Source of the DNA: an uncultured Prevotellaceae bacterium
GTDB taxonomy: Bacteria; Bacteroidota; Bacteroidia; Bacteroidales; Bacteroidaceae
Direction: 5' to 3'
Length of the DNA: 64,000 bases
NCBI GenBank assembly: GCA_946407895.1
Contig: CAMJQA010000005.1
Span: 1-64,000, forward strand
The stretch's first letter is position 1, and each line of letters opens with the position of its first letter. Shown in pieces: positions 1 to 9,711 of this stretch. Position numbers and translations under genes: made by a program. The notes below the pieces were generated by a model. That model was not told where the DNA came from, did no database searches, and saw nothing but the letters and a program-made list of their open reading frames with translations.

Positions 1-23
1 TGTTTGCTCTCGCTGCTCCAAAA

Positions 24-55
24 TTTGGTATTTCGCTCGCTTATTCGTACCTTTG
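24..55 (+). promoter_or_regulatory. Bacteroidetes-type promoter of greA: TTTG (24-27) - 20 bp - TACCTTTG (48-55)
   Basis: Matches the -33 TTTG / -7 TAnnTTTG consensus, 25 bp upstream of the ATG at 80; spacer contains CGCTCGCTTATTCG. Confidence 0.6.
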
Positions 56-79
56 CATAAAATATGAGACGGAACGGAT

Positions 80-544
80 ATGGAATATATGTCACAAGAA
101 GGCTATGACAAACTGGTAGCCGAACTGCATCAGCTGGAGAGCGTGGAATACCCCAAGGTAAAGGAGGCCCTCATAGAGGCACGTGAAAAGGGCGACCTCA
201 GCGAGAACTACGAGTATCGTGCTGCCCGCCGTGAACAGGCACGTCTGTTGAGCAGGATTCGCTTCAAGCAGAGGGTGCTGGAATATGCTCGTGTATTGGA
301 TACAAAAAGGCTGGACACTGATACCGCAGGACTGCTCTCAACGGTGGGCATGACCAATATGGCAAACAACACGCAGATGACTTATATGATAGTGAGCCCA
401 CATGAAGCCAACCTGAAAGAGAAGAAAATCTCCATCAAGTCGCCCATCGCTCAGGCTATTCTGGGCAAGAAGGTGGGCGATGTAGTGGAAGTCAACGTCC
501 CGGCCGGCATTCAGAAGTTACGTATCGACACGATTGAGCGATAA
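80..544 (+). CDS. greA: Transcription elongation factor GreA/GreB family
   Basis: N-terminal coiled coil with EAREKGDLSENYEYRAA and C-terminal SPIAQAILGKKVGDVVEV. Confidence 0.85.
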   Translation: MEYMSQEGYDKLVAELHQLESVEYPKVKEALIEAREKGDLSENYEYRAARREQARLLSRIRFKQRVLEYARVLDTKRLDTDTAGLLSTVGMTNMANNTQMTYMIVSPHEANLKEKKISIKSPIAQAILGKKVGDVVEVNVPAGIQKLRIDTIER

Positions 545-652
545 TACTCAAATAAATATGGTATTCCGCTCGCTTATTGACTTTCAGTCGAAATTTCTAT
601 CGTTCGACAAAAGAAAATCATTCCTTTTGTTCTCACTTAATCGAAATTTTCG

Positions 653-660
653 TAACTTTG
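653..660 (+). promoter_or_regulatory. -7 element TAACTTTG upstream of udk
   Basis: TAnnTTTG match 47 bp upstream of the ATG. Confidence 0.4.
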
Positions 661-706
661 TCCCCGGAAACCTTACAATAGCAACCTCAAAACAGGAAGT
701 ATAGAC

Positions 707-1342
707 ATGTATATTATAGGTATAGCAGGAGGAACAGGATCGGGTAAGACAACTGTGGTAAGGAAGATTCTGGAAACGCTACCCACCGACCGCGTGGCCC
801 TGATTCCACAGGATTCATATTACAACGACACCACCCACCTGTCGATGGAAGAGCGGCGGCGCATCAACTTCGACCATCCCAACGCATTCGACTGGGCCCT
901 GCTCACAGAGCAAATACAGCGGTTGCGACAGGGACAGAGCATTGAGCAACCCACATACAGCTACATCATCAGCAACCGCCTGGAGGAGACTGTACACGTG
1001 GAGCCCTGCGAGGTAATCATCATCGAAGGCATCATGGCCCTATGGCGCAAGGAGCTGCGCGACCTGATGGACCTGAAGATCTTCGTGGATGCCGACCCCG
1101 ACGAACGCCTGATTCGCGTAATACAGCGCGATACCGTGGAGCGCGGACGCACCACACAGATGGTTATAGACCGCTACCTGGACGTGCTGAAGCCCATGCA
1201 CGAGGAATTCATAGAACCCACAAAGCGATATGCCGACCTCATCATCCCCCAGGGCGGAAACAACCTGAGGGCCATAGAGATTATGCGAACCTACATCATT
1301 CACCGCCTGAAACCGGCAAGCCTGTCGCCCGATCATCCATAA
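707..1342 (+). CDS. udk: Uridine kinase
   Basis: P-loop GIAGGTGSGKTT, QDSYY, NFDHPNAFDW motifs. Confidence 0.92.
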   Translation: MYIIGIAGGTGSGKTTVVRKILETLPTDRVALIPQDSYYNDTTHLSMEERRRINFDHPNAFDWALLTEQIQRLRQGQSIEQPTYSYIISNRLEETVHVEPCEVIIIEGIMALWRKELRDLMDLKIFVDADPDERLIRVIQRDTVERGRTTQMVIDRYLDVLKPMHEEFIEPTKRYADLIIPQGGNNLRAIEIMRTYIIHRLKPASLSPDHP

Positions 1343-1528
1343 GGGTAATTCACGGTTTTTTCTTGCTTTCAGAAGAAAAAAAGAGCCGGATATTTTGCCA
1401 GTCGGGATTTTCTGTGTAATTTTGCACCCTGAAAAGAACGAATAAGCGAGCGAAAGGACTTTCGAGCCATGTTCGCTTGGTTCGTTCAAGACTTTAGAGC
1501 GCAGCTCAAAAACAGATGTACGGCATCT

Positions 1529-1600
1529 GCCCCTGTAGTTCAATGGATAGAACTACGGTTTCCTAAACCGTCAATCCGGGTTCGATTCCCGGCGGGGGTA
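1529..1600 (+). tRNA. tRNA-Arg (anticodon CCT)
   Basis: Cloverleaf: acceptor GCCCCTG/CGGGGGT, anticodon stem ACGGT/ACCGT with loop TTCCTAA, T-arm CCGGGTTCGATTCCCGG. Confidence 0.9.
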
Positions 1601-1755
1601 CATATTGAGAGTTCACCGTCCTTAGCCTATAGCCCATACGCCTCTCGACGAGCTGCAGGCGGGATATAGCCTCCCCCCCACCCAGAGACGTGACGGACAC
1701 TTCGGACCTATATAATAATTATTGACCCTTATATATATTTAAATATAAACAGGAT

Positions 1756-3597
1756 ATGGCAGATTCAATTGAGATTAAGGAACTGGACCAGGTGGTGGTC
1801 CGCTTCTCGGGTGATTCCGGCGACGGTATGCAGTTGGCCGGAAATATTTTTTCTACGGTATCGGCTACGGTCGGAAACAGCATAAGCACCTTCCCCGACT
1901 ATCCTGCTGACATTCGCGCCCCGCAAGGCTCACTTACGGGCGTCAGCGGATTCCAGGTGCACATCGGTGCAAACCAGGTCTTCACACCAGGAGACCAGTG
2001 CGACGTGCTTGTAGCCATGAACGCCGCCGCCCTGAAGACACAATACCGCTATGCCAAGCCCAACGCCACGATTATCATAGACACAGACTCCTTCGGACCG
2101 AAGGATCTGGAGAAGGCAGCCTTCCAGACGGATGACCCGCTAAAGGAAATGGGCATCGACCCAGACCGCGTCATCGCCTGCCCGCTGACACAGATGGTGA
2201 AGGACTGCCTGGCCGACAGCGGCATGGACGTGAAGAGCATCATGAAGTGCCGCAATATGTTTGCACTGGGTCTTGTATGCTGGCTCTTCAGTCGCGACCT
2301 GGACATAGCCTTCAATTTCCTGCGCGAGAAATTTGCCAAGAAACCTGCCATAGCCGAGGCTAACATACGCGTCATACAGGCCGGCTACGACTACGGACAC
2401 AACACGCATAGCTCGGCCGCCAACGTTTACCGCATTGAGACGCGCCACAAGGTGCCCGGAAGATATATGGACATCACAGGAAACAAGGCCACGGCCTACG
2501 GCTTCATCGCCGCTGCCGAAAAGGCCGGGCTGAAACTATACCTGGGCTCTTACCCCATTACCCCGGCCACAGACGTGCTGCATGAATTGTCAAAGCACAA
2601 GAGCCTGGGCGTAACCACCGTGCAGTGCGAGGACGAGATAGCTGGCTGTGCCAGTGCCGTAGGCGCTTCGTTTGCCGGAGCACTGGGCGTCACGAGTACC
2701 AGCGGACCCGGCATCTGCCTGAAGAGCGAGGCTATGAACCTGGCCGTCATCATGGAGCTGCCGCTGGTGGTGCTTGATGTACAGCGCGGCGGTCCGGCCA
2801 CAGGACTGCCCACCAAGAGCGAGCAGACCGACCTGCTGCAGGTGCTCTTCGGACGCAACGGCGAAAGCCCCATGCCCGTAATGGCTGCTGCCAGTCCGAC
2901 CGACTGCTTCGATGCAGCCTACCATGCCTGCAAGATAGCCCTGGAACACATGACCCCCGTAGTGCTGCTGACCGACGCCTTCGTGGCCAATGGCTCCGGT
3001 GCATTCAGGTTGCCCGACCTCAACGACTACCCCGCAATAGAACCACCATACGTGCCCGAGGAACTGCGTGGAAAATGGACGCCATACATGAGAGCCGAAA
3101 ACGGCACCCGATACTGGGCCGTGCCAGGACGAGAAGGCTTTGAGCACATACTGGGCGGACTGGAAAAGGATGACAAGACGGGAGCCATCAGCACGAATCC
3201 CGAGAACCATAACCTGATGACGCAGAAACGTGCGCAGAAGATTGCTAACATACCCGTGCCCGACCTGGAAGTACTGGGCGACAGCGAGGATGCCGAACTG
3301 CTCATTGTGGGCTTTGGCGGCACATACGGACACCTGCACGCAGCAATGGATGAGCTGAGAGCCAAGGGGAGGAAGGTAGCCATGGCACACTTCCGCTACA
3401 TCAATCCCCTGCCTGCAAACACGGCCGAGGTGCTCAGCCGATATCCGAAGGTAGTGGTGGCCGAACAGAATATGGGCCAGCTGGCTGCCTGGCTGCGCAT
3501 GAAGGTGGACGGCTTCGTTCCCGCTCAGTATAATGAAGTGAAGGGACAACCCTTCGTGACCGGAGAACTGATAAAGGCATTCGAGGCCCTGATGTAA
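1756..3597 (+). CDS. korA: 2-oxoacid (2-oxoglutarate):acceptor oxidoreductase, subunit alpha (gamma-alpha fusion)
   Basis: GDSGDGMQLAGNIFS..., YPITPATDVLHELSKHK; adjacent beta subunit. Confidence 0.88.
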   Translation: MADSIEIKELDQVVVRFSGDSGDGMQLAGNIFSTVSATVGNSISTFPDYPADIRAPQGSLTGVSGFQVHIGANQVFTPGDQCDVLVAMNAAALKTQYRYAKPNATIIIDTDSFGPKDLEKAAFQTDDPLKEMGIDPDRVIACPLTQMVKDCLADSGMDVKSIMKCRNMFALGLVCWLFSRDLDIAFNFLREKFAKKPAIAEANIRVIQAGYDYGHNTHSSAANVYRIETRHKVPGRYMDITGNKATAYGFIAAAEKAGLKLYLGSYPITPATDVLHELSKHKSLGVTTVQCEDEIAGCASAVGASFAGALGVTSTSGPGICLKSEAMNLAVIMELPLVVLDVQRGGPATGLPTKSEQTDLLQVLFGRNGESPMPVMAAASPTDCFDAAYHACKIALEHMTPVVLLTDAFVANGSGAFRLPDLNDYPAIEPPYVPEELRGKWTPYMRAENGTRYWAVPGREGFEHILGGLEKDDKTGAISTNPENHNLMTQKRAQKIANIPVPDLEVLGDSEDAELLIVGFGGTYGHLHAAMDELRAKGRKVAMAHFRYINPLPANTAEVLSRYPKVVVAEQNMGQLAAWLRMKVDGFVPAQYNEVKGQPFVTGELIKAFEALM

Positions 3598-3642
3598 CAC
3601 ATATATATATAATAAGGTATAATTTGAAAAAAGAGAAATATC

Positions 3643-4650
3643 ATGTCTGAATATACATTCCAAGACTTCAAGAAAGGGCAGCCCAGATGGTGTCCCGGCT
3701 GCGGAGACCATTTCTTCCTGAACAGCCTGCACAAGGCAATGGCCGAAATAGGCATAGCACCCAGTCAGACCGCAGTAATCTCCGGTATAGGCTGCAGTAG
3801 CCGCCTGCCTCACTATATGGCCACTTACGGCATGAACACCATCCACGGACGCGCAGCAGCAATAGCCACCGGATGCAAGGTTGCCAACCCGCGCCTCACG
3901 GTATGGCAGGTTAGTGGCGACGGCGACGGACTGGCCATTGGCGGCAACCACTTCATTCATGCCAACCGGCGCAACATAGACTTGAACATGATTCTGCTGA
4001 ACAACCGCATATATGGACTTACAAAGGGACAGTACAGCCCCACCAGCCCCCGCGGATTTGTTAGCAAGAGCAGTCCATACGGCACGGTGGAGGATCCCTT
4101 CCGCCCGGCTGAATTGTGCTTCGGTGCCCGCGGCCACTTCTTTGCACGTGCCGTAGCAACGGATGCTCCGGGAACCATAGAGATCCTGAAGGCTGCACAG
4201 CAGCACAAAGGAGCCAGCGTATGCGAGATATTGCAGAACTGCGTCATCTTCAACAATGGCACTCATGATAGTGTTTATACAAAAGAAGGGCGTGCCCGCA
4301 ATGCTATTTATGTACGTCATGGAGAGCCACTCGTCTTCGGCGAGCACAATGAATACGGACTGATGCAAGAAGGGTTCGGGCTGAAGATAGTAGAGATTGG
4401 CAAGGCTGGGGTGACGATGGATGACATTCTGGTACACGATGCTCATGCCGAGGACAACACCCTGCAGCTGAAACTGGCCCTGATGGGCGATGGCGACGGC
4501 TTCCCTATTGCCCTGGGCGTTATCAGAGACGTGGAAGCTCCCACATATAATGATGCAGTGGAAGCACAGATTGAGGAGGTAAAGGCGAAGAAGCCCTACC
4601 ACACCTTTGCCGAACTATTGGAGACCAACGATATCTGGGAAGTGCGTTGA
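3643..4650 (+). CDS. korB: 2-oxoacid (2-oxoglutarate):acceptor oxidoreductase, subunit beta
   Basis: RWCPGCGDHFFLNSL, TPP-binding GDGDGLAIGGNHFIHANRRN. Confidence 0.88.
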   Translation: MSEYTFQDFKKGQPRWCPGCGDHFFLNSLHKAMAEIGIAPSQTAVISGIGCSSRLPHYMATYGMNTIHGRAAAIATGCKVANPRLTVWQVSGDGDGLAIGGNHFIHANRRNIDLNMILLNNRIYGLTKGQYSPTSPRGFVSKSSPYGTVEDPFRPAELCFGARGHFFARAVATDAPGTIEILKAAQQHKGASVCEILQNCVIFNNGTHDSVYTKEGRARNAIYVRHGEPLVFGEHNEYGLMQEGFGLKIVEIGKAGVTMDDILVHDAHAEDNTLQLKLALMGDGDGFPIALGVIRDVEAPTYNDAVEAQIEEVKAKKPYHTFAELLETNDIWEVR

Positions 4651-4686
4651 GCATTCCCCAGTAGCTTAAAAGTTTAATATATATAT

Positions 4687-6429
4687 ATGAAAAAGACTGT
4701 ATTGCTTATGGTGGCTTTGGCCTGGTCGGTTCAAGCTATGCCTCAGAAAAAGAGGGAAGCAAAACTCCCAGCGCTTCCCCCAATGCCCGAGATTCCCGCC
4801 CCACTGCCCAAAGGCAGCGTGACAATGGGGCCTGTAAATGAATTTCCGGAGGTTCAGCTGGACATACCCATTACCGACGGACCATTCAAGCCATCGTGGG
4901 AGAGTATTGAGAAGAACTATCCCGGCACACCGCAGTGGCTGCGCGATGCCAAGTTCGGCATTTGGGTACATTTTGGTCCCCAGGCTGCCGGCGAGAGCGG
5001 CGACTGGTATGCCCGGCGCCTATACTACGAGCAGGATCCAGCCTACCAGAATCACCTGAAGCGATTCGGACACCCCTCTGAAGTAGGTTACAAGGACGTG
5101 CTGCATACATGGAACCCCTCGAAACTTGATCCGAAGTATCTGACCAAGCTCTATAAGAAGGCAGGTGCCCGCTTTCTGATGATACAGGGCGTACACCACG
5201 ATAACTTCGATCTGTGGAACTCGCAGTACCAGCCCTGGAACTCGGTCAACGTAGGCCCCCACCGGGATTTGCTGCGCGAGTGGGCCGATGTATGCCACAA
5301 GGAAGGCATGCGCTACGGCGTTACATTCCACCACGAATATACATGGTGGTGGTGGCAGTCTGCTTTCAACAGCGACTCACAGGGAGATAAGGCCGGAGTA
5401 CCCTACGACGGCAACCTGACACTGGCCGACGGCAAGGGCAAGTGGTGGGAAGGCCTTGACCCTCGACGCCTGTATGGCATAAACCTGCAAGAATACAAGT
5501 CGGTATTCACCAGTTTCCTGCCGGACGCAGGCATCTTCACCCGCCATCTTGACTATTGCCGATGGTATGCCACACAGTGGGCGCTGCGCATGATGGACGT
5601 TACGGCCAATTATTCACCCGACTTCATCTACACAGACGGCACGACACAGGGCCCCTTCAGCGGTGACCAGACCGGAGCGGGCTATAAATGCAATGCCATG
5701 CCATTGGTGATGGCAGATTTCTACAACCGCCAACTCCGGGATCGTGGGAGCGTAGAAGGCTTTAGTGTAGTCAAATTCCGCCGCCCCACCAACGGCACGG
5801 TCACCACGGCAGAGTTCGGTTTCCCCGATGACATCAACACCTCGCAGCCCTGGATACGTGAGTGTCCCGTTGGCGACTGGTTCTACCGGCCTGGCTTCTA
5901 CTATGATGCACCGTCGGTGGTGCGCTTCGTGGTGGAGGCTGTCTGCCGCGACGGCAATGCGGCACTGAACATACCCATGCGTCCTGACGGCTCGCTTGAT
6001 GACACCTGCGAGGAAATGCTCCTCAAGGTCGGCCGTTGGATGAAAGCATGCGGCGAGGGCATCTATGGCAGCAAGGCATGGCAAGTGCTGGGCGAAGGCC
6101 AGACGGACCAGAACGGCCACCTGATGAAGTTGCCAGGCGGAGGATTGGACAAGAGTATTGCCGACTTCCCCTTTACATCCCAGGACATCCGTTTCACCGA
6201 AGGGAAGAACGGAGCCGTATATGCTTTCTGCATGAAGGCACCCCATGGCGGAGATGTCATTCGCATTAAGAACCTGGGCACGAATGCCGGACGAATACAG
6301 GAGATTCACCACGTGAAGCTGCTGGGCCATAAAGGCAAGCTGCAGTGGCACCGCACAGCCGATGCACTGGAGATAACCTGCCCAGAGCAACTGCCCTTCG
6401 AATCGGTACTGGCATTCCGCATCAATTGA
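4687..6429 (+). CDS. Alpha-L-fucosidase-like glycoside hydrolase (GH29)
   Basis: Signal peptide; PGTPQWLRDAKFGIWVHFGPQAAGESGDWYARR, HHDNFDLWNSQYQPWNSVNVGPHRDLLREWAD. Confidence 0.82.
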   Translation: MKKTVLLMVALAWSVQAMPQKKREAKLPALPPMPEIPAPLPKGSVTMGPVNEFPEVQLDIPITDGPFKPSWESIEKNYPGTPQWLRDAKFGIWVHFGPQAAGESGDWYARRLYYEQDPAYQNHLKRFGHPSEVGYKDVLHTWNPSKLDPKYLTKLYKKAGARFLMIQGVHHDNFDLWNSQYQPWNSVNVGPHRDLLREWADVCHKEGMRYGVTFHHEYTWWWWQSAFNSDSQGDKAGVPYDGNLTLADGKGKWWEGLDPRRLYGINLQEYKSVFTSFLPDAGIFTRHLDYCRWYATQWALRMMDVTANYSPDFIYTDGTTQGPFSGDQTGAGYKCNAMPLVMADFYNRQLRDRGSVEGFSVVKFRRPTNGTVTTAEFGFPDDINTSQPWIRECPVGDWFYRPGFYYDAPSVVRFVVEAVCRDGNAALNIPMRPDGSLDDTCEEMLLKVGRWMKACGEGIYGSKAWQVLGEGQTDQNGHLMKLPGGGLDKSIADFPFTSQDIRFTEGKNGAVYAFCMKAPHGGDVIRIKNLGTNAGRIQEIHHVKLLGHKGKLQWHRTADALEITCPEQLPFESVLAFRIN

Positions 6430-6463
6430 TAATAACCTTTAAATCCTAATTAAAAGTAACGAT

Positions 6464-8497
6464 ATGAAAAAAAGTCGTTTCTTGAACCTATTGCTGATTG
6501 CTTTGTTTTCCACATCGACCTACGGTGCAAAGAAGCCAGTAGAAAAGGATGTTTCCTGTGTAGCAAACAGAGCACCATTAGCAGAAAAGACGTACATGGC
6601 CCTGCCATTGGGCGACATACAAGCCGACGGATGGCTTGCAGAGCAATTGAACCGCATGCGCACAGGGCTGACAGGGCATCTGGATGAGATCTACGCCCCT
6701 GTATGCGGCCCACGCAATTGCTGGCTCGGAGGGGATGGAGACGCCTGGGAGCGGGGCCCATACTGGATTGACGGCCTGCTCCCCCTGGCATACATCCTAG
6801 ATGACGAGGCACTGAAGCAGAAAGTTAAGCCCTGGATAGAATGGACATTAGCCTCGCAGCAGGAAAACGGACAGTTCGGGCCTGTCACTGACCGCAGTCC
6901 CGAAGCCGGATTACAGCGCAGTAATGCTCAGGATTGGTGGCCGCGTATGGTTATGCTCAAGATTATGCAGCAACACTACATGGCTACCGGCGACGAGCGT
7001 GTGATACCCTTTCTGACCAAATATTTCCGCTATCAGTTAAAGGAACTGCCCAATAAGCCCCTCGGACACTGGACATTCTGGGGGCAACAGCGCGGAGGCG
7101 ACAATCTGCAAGTAGTTTATTGGCTCTATAACCTCACGGGCGAACCGTTCCTCCTGGAATTGGGCAAGCTCATTCACAGCCAGACAGAACGATGGACTGA
7201 ACTGTTCCAGGAAGGTGAGATCTTCACACGGCAATTGAGTATGCACTGTGTGAATGTTGGCCAGGGTTTCAAAGAACCTGTGGTATATTATCAGCAGTCA
7301 GGAGAGAAGAAATTCCTGGAGGCTCCGAAAACAGGCTTGCAAAAGATGAGGAACACAATGGCCTTGCCCACCGGATTGTGGGGCGGTGATGAACTGTTGC
7401 GCTTCGGCGAACCGACTGTAGGTTCCGAACTATGTACGGCAACAGAAATGATGTTCTCCCTGGAGAGCATGCTGGAGATAACGGGTGATGTGCAATGGGC
7501 CGACCACCTGGAGCGTATAGCCTATAATGCCCTGCCCACTCAGCATGACGATGACTTTATGAGCCGCCAGTATTTCCAGCAGACCAACCAGGTGTGTGTG
7601 ACCAAGACCTGGCGACAATACTCAACTCCACATGCAGATACCGATGCACTCTTCGGCGTACTGAACGGGTATCCTTGCTGCACATGCAACATGCATCAGG
7701 GGTGGCCCAAGCTGACACTGAACCTATGGTATGGTACAACCGACCGGGGACTGGCCGCACTGGTGTATGGCCCCTCGAAAGTAAAAGGTAGCGTGGCCGA
7801 CGGCATCCCCGTCATAATTCGGGAAGAAACGGCCTATCCATTCGACGAGGAGATACGTTTCACCATAGAATATGCCAAGAAGAAGCAAAAGGAGACCCGC
7901 TTCCCCCTACACCTGCGTATCCCCTCATGGTGCAAAAACGCAGAACTGAGGATAAATGGCAATCCTATGGATATGCAAACACCGGCCGGGCAAATTATTG
8001 TTGTCAACCGCGAATGGAGGCAGGGCGATGTACTGACCTTAAAACTGCCCATGCACATTACATCCAGCAGGTGGTATGGCGGCAGCGCAGTCATAGAGCG
8101 CGGTCCCCTGATATATGCATTGAAGATGCAGGAGAACTGGACGAAGAAGACCTTCGAGCCCTCGCAATCTGCCTATGGCAGTTGGTACTACGAGGTTACG
8201 AGTCCCTCAGCCTGGAACTATGGCCTGCGTCTTCAGCAGATTGAGAAACCCGATCAGTATTTTGAGGTGTCGAGGAACGACAGCCCTGCTGTATATCCAT
8301 GGAATGCAGAGGCCGCACCAGTCACCTTGCGCACGAAGGCCATCCGAATGAAAGACTGGAATATATCGCGAGGCTCCTGTGGCATCATGAACTATTATGT
8401 ACAGCAGGGACGCGACTATGAGGAAGACGAGGCAGAAATAGAGTTGATACCCTACGGCTGTACGGCCCTTCGCATCACCGAATTTCCAGTTAGATAA
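6464..8497 (+). CDS. GH127/DUF1680-family beta-L-arabinofuranosidase-like protein
   Basis: Signal peptide; NGYPCCTCNMHQGWPKLTLNLWYGT, GGSAVIERGPLIYALK. Confidence 0.75.
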   Translation: MKKSRFLNLLLIALFSTSTYGAKKPVEKDVSCVANRAPLAEKTYMALPLGDIQADGWLAEQLNRMRTGLTGHLDEIYAPVCGPRNCWLGGDGDAWERGPYWIDGLLPLAYILDDEALKQKVKPWIEWTLASQQENGQFGPVTDRSPEAGLQRSNAQDWWPRMVMLKIMQQHYMATGDERVIPFLTKYFRYQLKELPNKPLGHWTFWGQQRGGDNLQVVYWLYNLTGEPFLLELGKLIHSQTERWTELFQEGEIFTRQLSMHCVNVGQGFKEPVVYYQQSGEKKFLEAPKTGLQKMRNTMALPTGLWGGDELLRFGEPTVGSELCTATEMMFSLESMLEITGDVQWADHLERIAYNALPTQHDDDFMSRQYFQQTNQVCVTKTWRQYSTPHADTDALFGVLNGYPCCTCNMHQGWPKLTLNLWYGTTDRGLAALVYGPSKVKGSVADGIPVIIREETAYPFDEEIRFTIEYAKKKQKETRFPLHLRIPSWCKNAELRINGNPMDMQTPAGQIIVVNREWRQGDVLTLKLPMHITSSRWYGGSAVIERGPLIYALKMQENWTKKTFEPSQSAYGSWYYEVTSPSAWNYGLRLQQIEKPDQYFEVSRNDSPAVYPWNAEAAPVTLRTKAIRMKDWNISRGSCGIMNYYVQQGRDYEEDEAEIELIPYGCTALRITEFPVR

Positions 8498-8646
8498 AAG
8501 CATCATAATAATGAGCTGTCGCAGCCCGGAAATGTAAATATCGAACAACATTGGCACACTCTTTTGCATTTTCTGTGTTAAGAAATAATTCAACCTTTGC
8601 ACTCGCAAAACAAGAACATGTCCAAGATTTAGAAAATAAAGAAAAG

Positions 8647-9711
8647 ATGAAACACACATTTTTTATCGGTTTGGCACTGACAGGGTTCTTCCTGCTGTCG
8701 TGCAGCCAAGAAAAGAAAGATGCAGAGACGCAGACTCCGGTAGTCCGCATAGATACCGTAGCTGCCATGGGGCAGTATGCCGCCCTGCAGTATCCGGGGC
8801 GTGTAGTTCCGGCCCGCGAGGTGAATGCCTCCTTCAAGGTGGCCGGAACGCTCAGGAAAGTATTTGTCGAAGAGGGTCAGCAGGTACGCGCCGGTCAGGT
8901 GCTGGCCGAGATAGACCCCGTGGATTACCAGGTACAGCTCAGTGCCACCGAGGCTGAATATGCCCAGATAAAAGCCGATGCTGAGCGTGTGATAGGCCTT
9001 TATGAAGAGGGCGGCACTACGGCCAGCAATTACGACAAGGCCCGCTACGGCCTGCAACAGATAGAGGCTAAGCTGCAGAATCACCGCAATCAGTTGGCCT
9101 ATACCCGTATCTACGCCCCCTTCTCGGGTCGCATCCAGACAAAGTGGTTCGAGGGCGGCGAGACCGTCTCGGCCGGTATGCCCATCGTATCTGTACTTTC
9201 CGACGGCCACCTGGAGGTGGAAGTGAACCTGCCCGCCACGTCCTATATGCACCGGCAGGAGTTCAGCAGCTATAGCTGTATGCTCGATGTGATGCCCGAT
9301 ACCCCGCTGGCCCTGCAGCCCATCAGCATCCTGCCCAGGGCCAATGCCAATCAGCTCTATACTATGCGCCTTCGCCTGGGCGAGGGCCTGGAGCGTGTGG
9401 CACCAGGCATGTCGGCCTGGGTTACCATACATACCACCGACTCCCTGTCGGGCCAGATGAGCGTACCCTCTACCGCACTGGTTGAGGAGGGCGGCCACTC
9501 CTATCTCTATCGCTATACCCCCGAGTCGGGCATGGTACGCCGCGTGTCGGTCAGCGTAGAGCGGCTCCATACGGATGGCACGGCTGTCGTGTCTGGTGCC
9601 TTGCATCCAGGCGAACTGGTGGTATCCTCGGGTGCTCACCACCTGAAGGACGGCCTGAAGGTCGATCTTCTGGCACCCATATCGAAAACTAACGTGGGAG
9701 GCTTGCTATGA
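8647..9711 (+). CDS. RND efflux periplasmic adaptor (membrane fusion) lipoprotein
   Basis: Lipobox FFLLSCSQ; VNASFKVAGTLRKVFVEEGQQVRAGQVLAEID; ORF track starts at 8551 but signal peptide begins at 8647. Confidence 0.88.
   Translation: MKHTFFIGLALTGFFLLSCSQEKKDAETQTPVVRIDTVAAMGQYAALQYPGRVVPAREVNASFKVAGTLRKVFVEEGQQVRAGQVLAEIDPVDYQVQLSATEAEYAQIKADAERVIGLYEEGGTTASNYDKARYGLQQIEAKLQNHRNQLAYTRIYAPFSGRIQTKWFEGGETVSAGMPIVSVLSDGHLEVEVNLPATSYMHRQEFSSYSCMLDVMPDTPLALQPISILPRANANQLYTMRLRLGEGLERVAPGMSAWVTIHTTDSLSGQMSVPSTALVEEGGHSYLYRYTPESGMVRRVSVSVERLHTDGTAVVSGALHPGELVVSSGAHHLKDGLKVDLLAPISKTNVGGLL

Noticed and set aside
1356-1381. Hairpin TTTTTTCTT-GCTTTCAG-AAGAAAAAA after udk
   Set aside because: A/T-only weak stem without a GC core. 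It may aid termination but cannot be separated from base composition by eye.
2590-4602. 670-aa minus-strand ORF
   Set aside because: Antisense to korA/korB, low-complexity His/Gly/Val-rich translation and no recognisable domain. It is a by-product of codon bias in the real genes.
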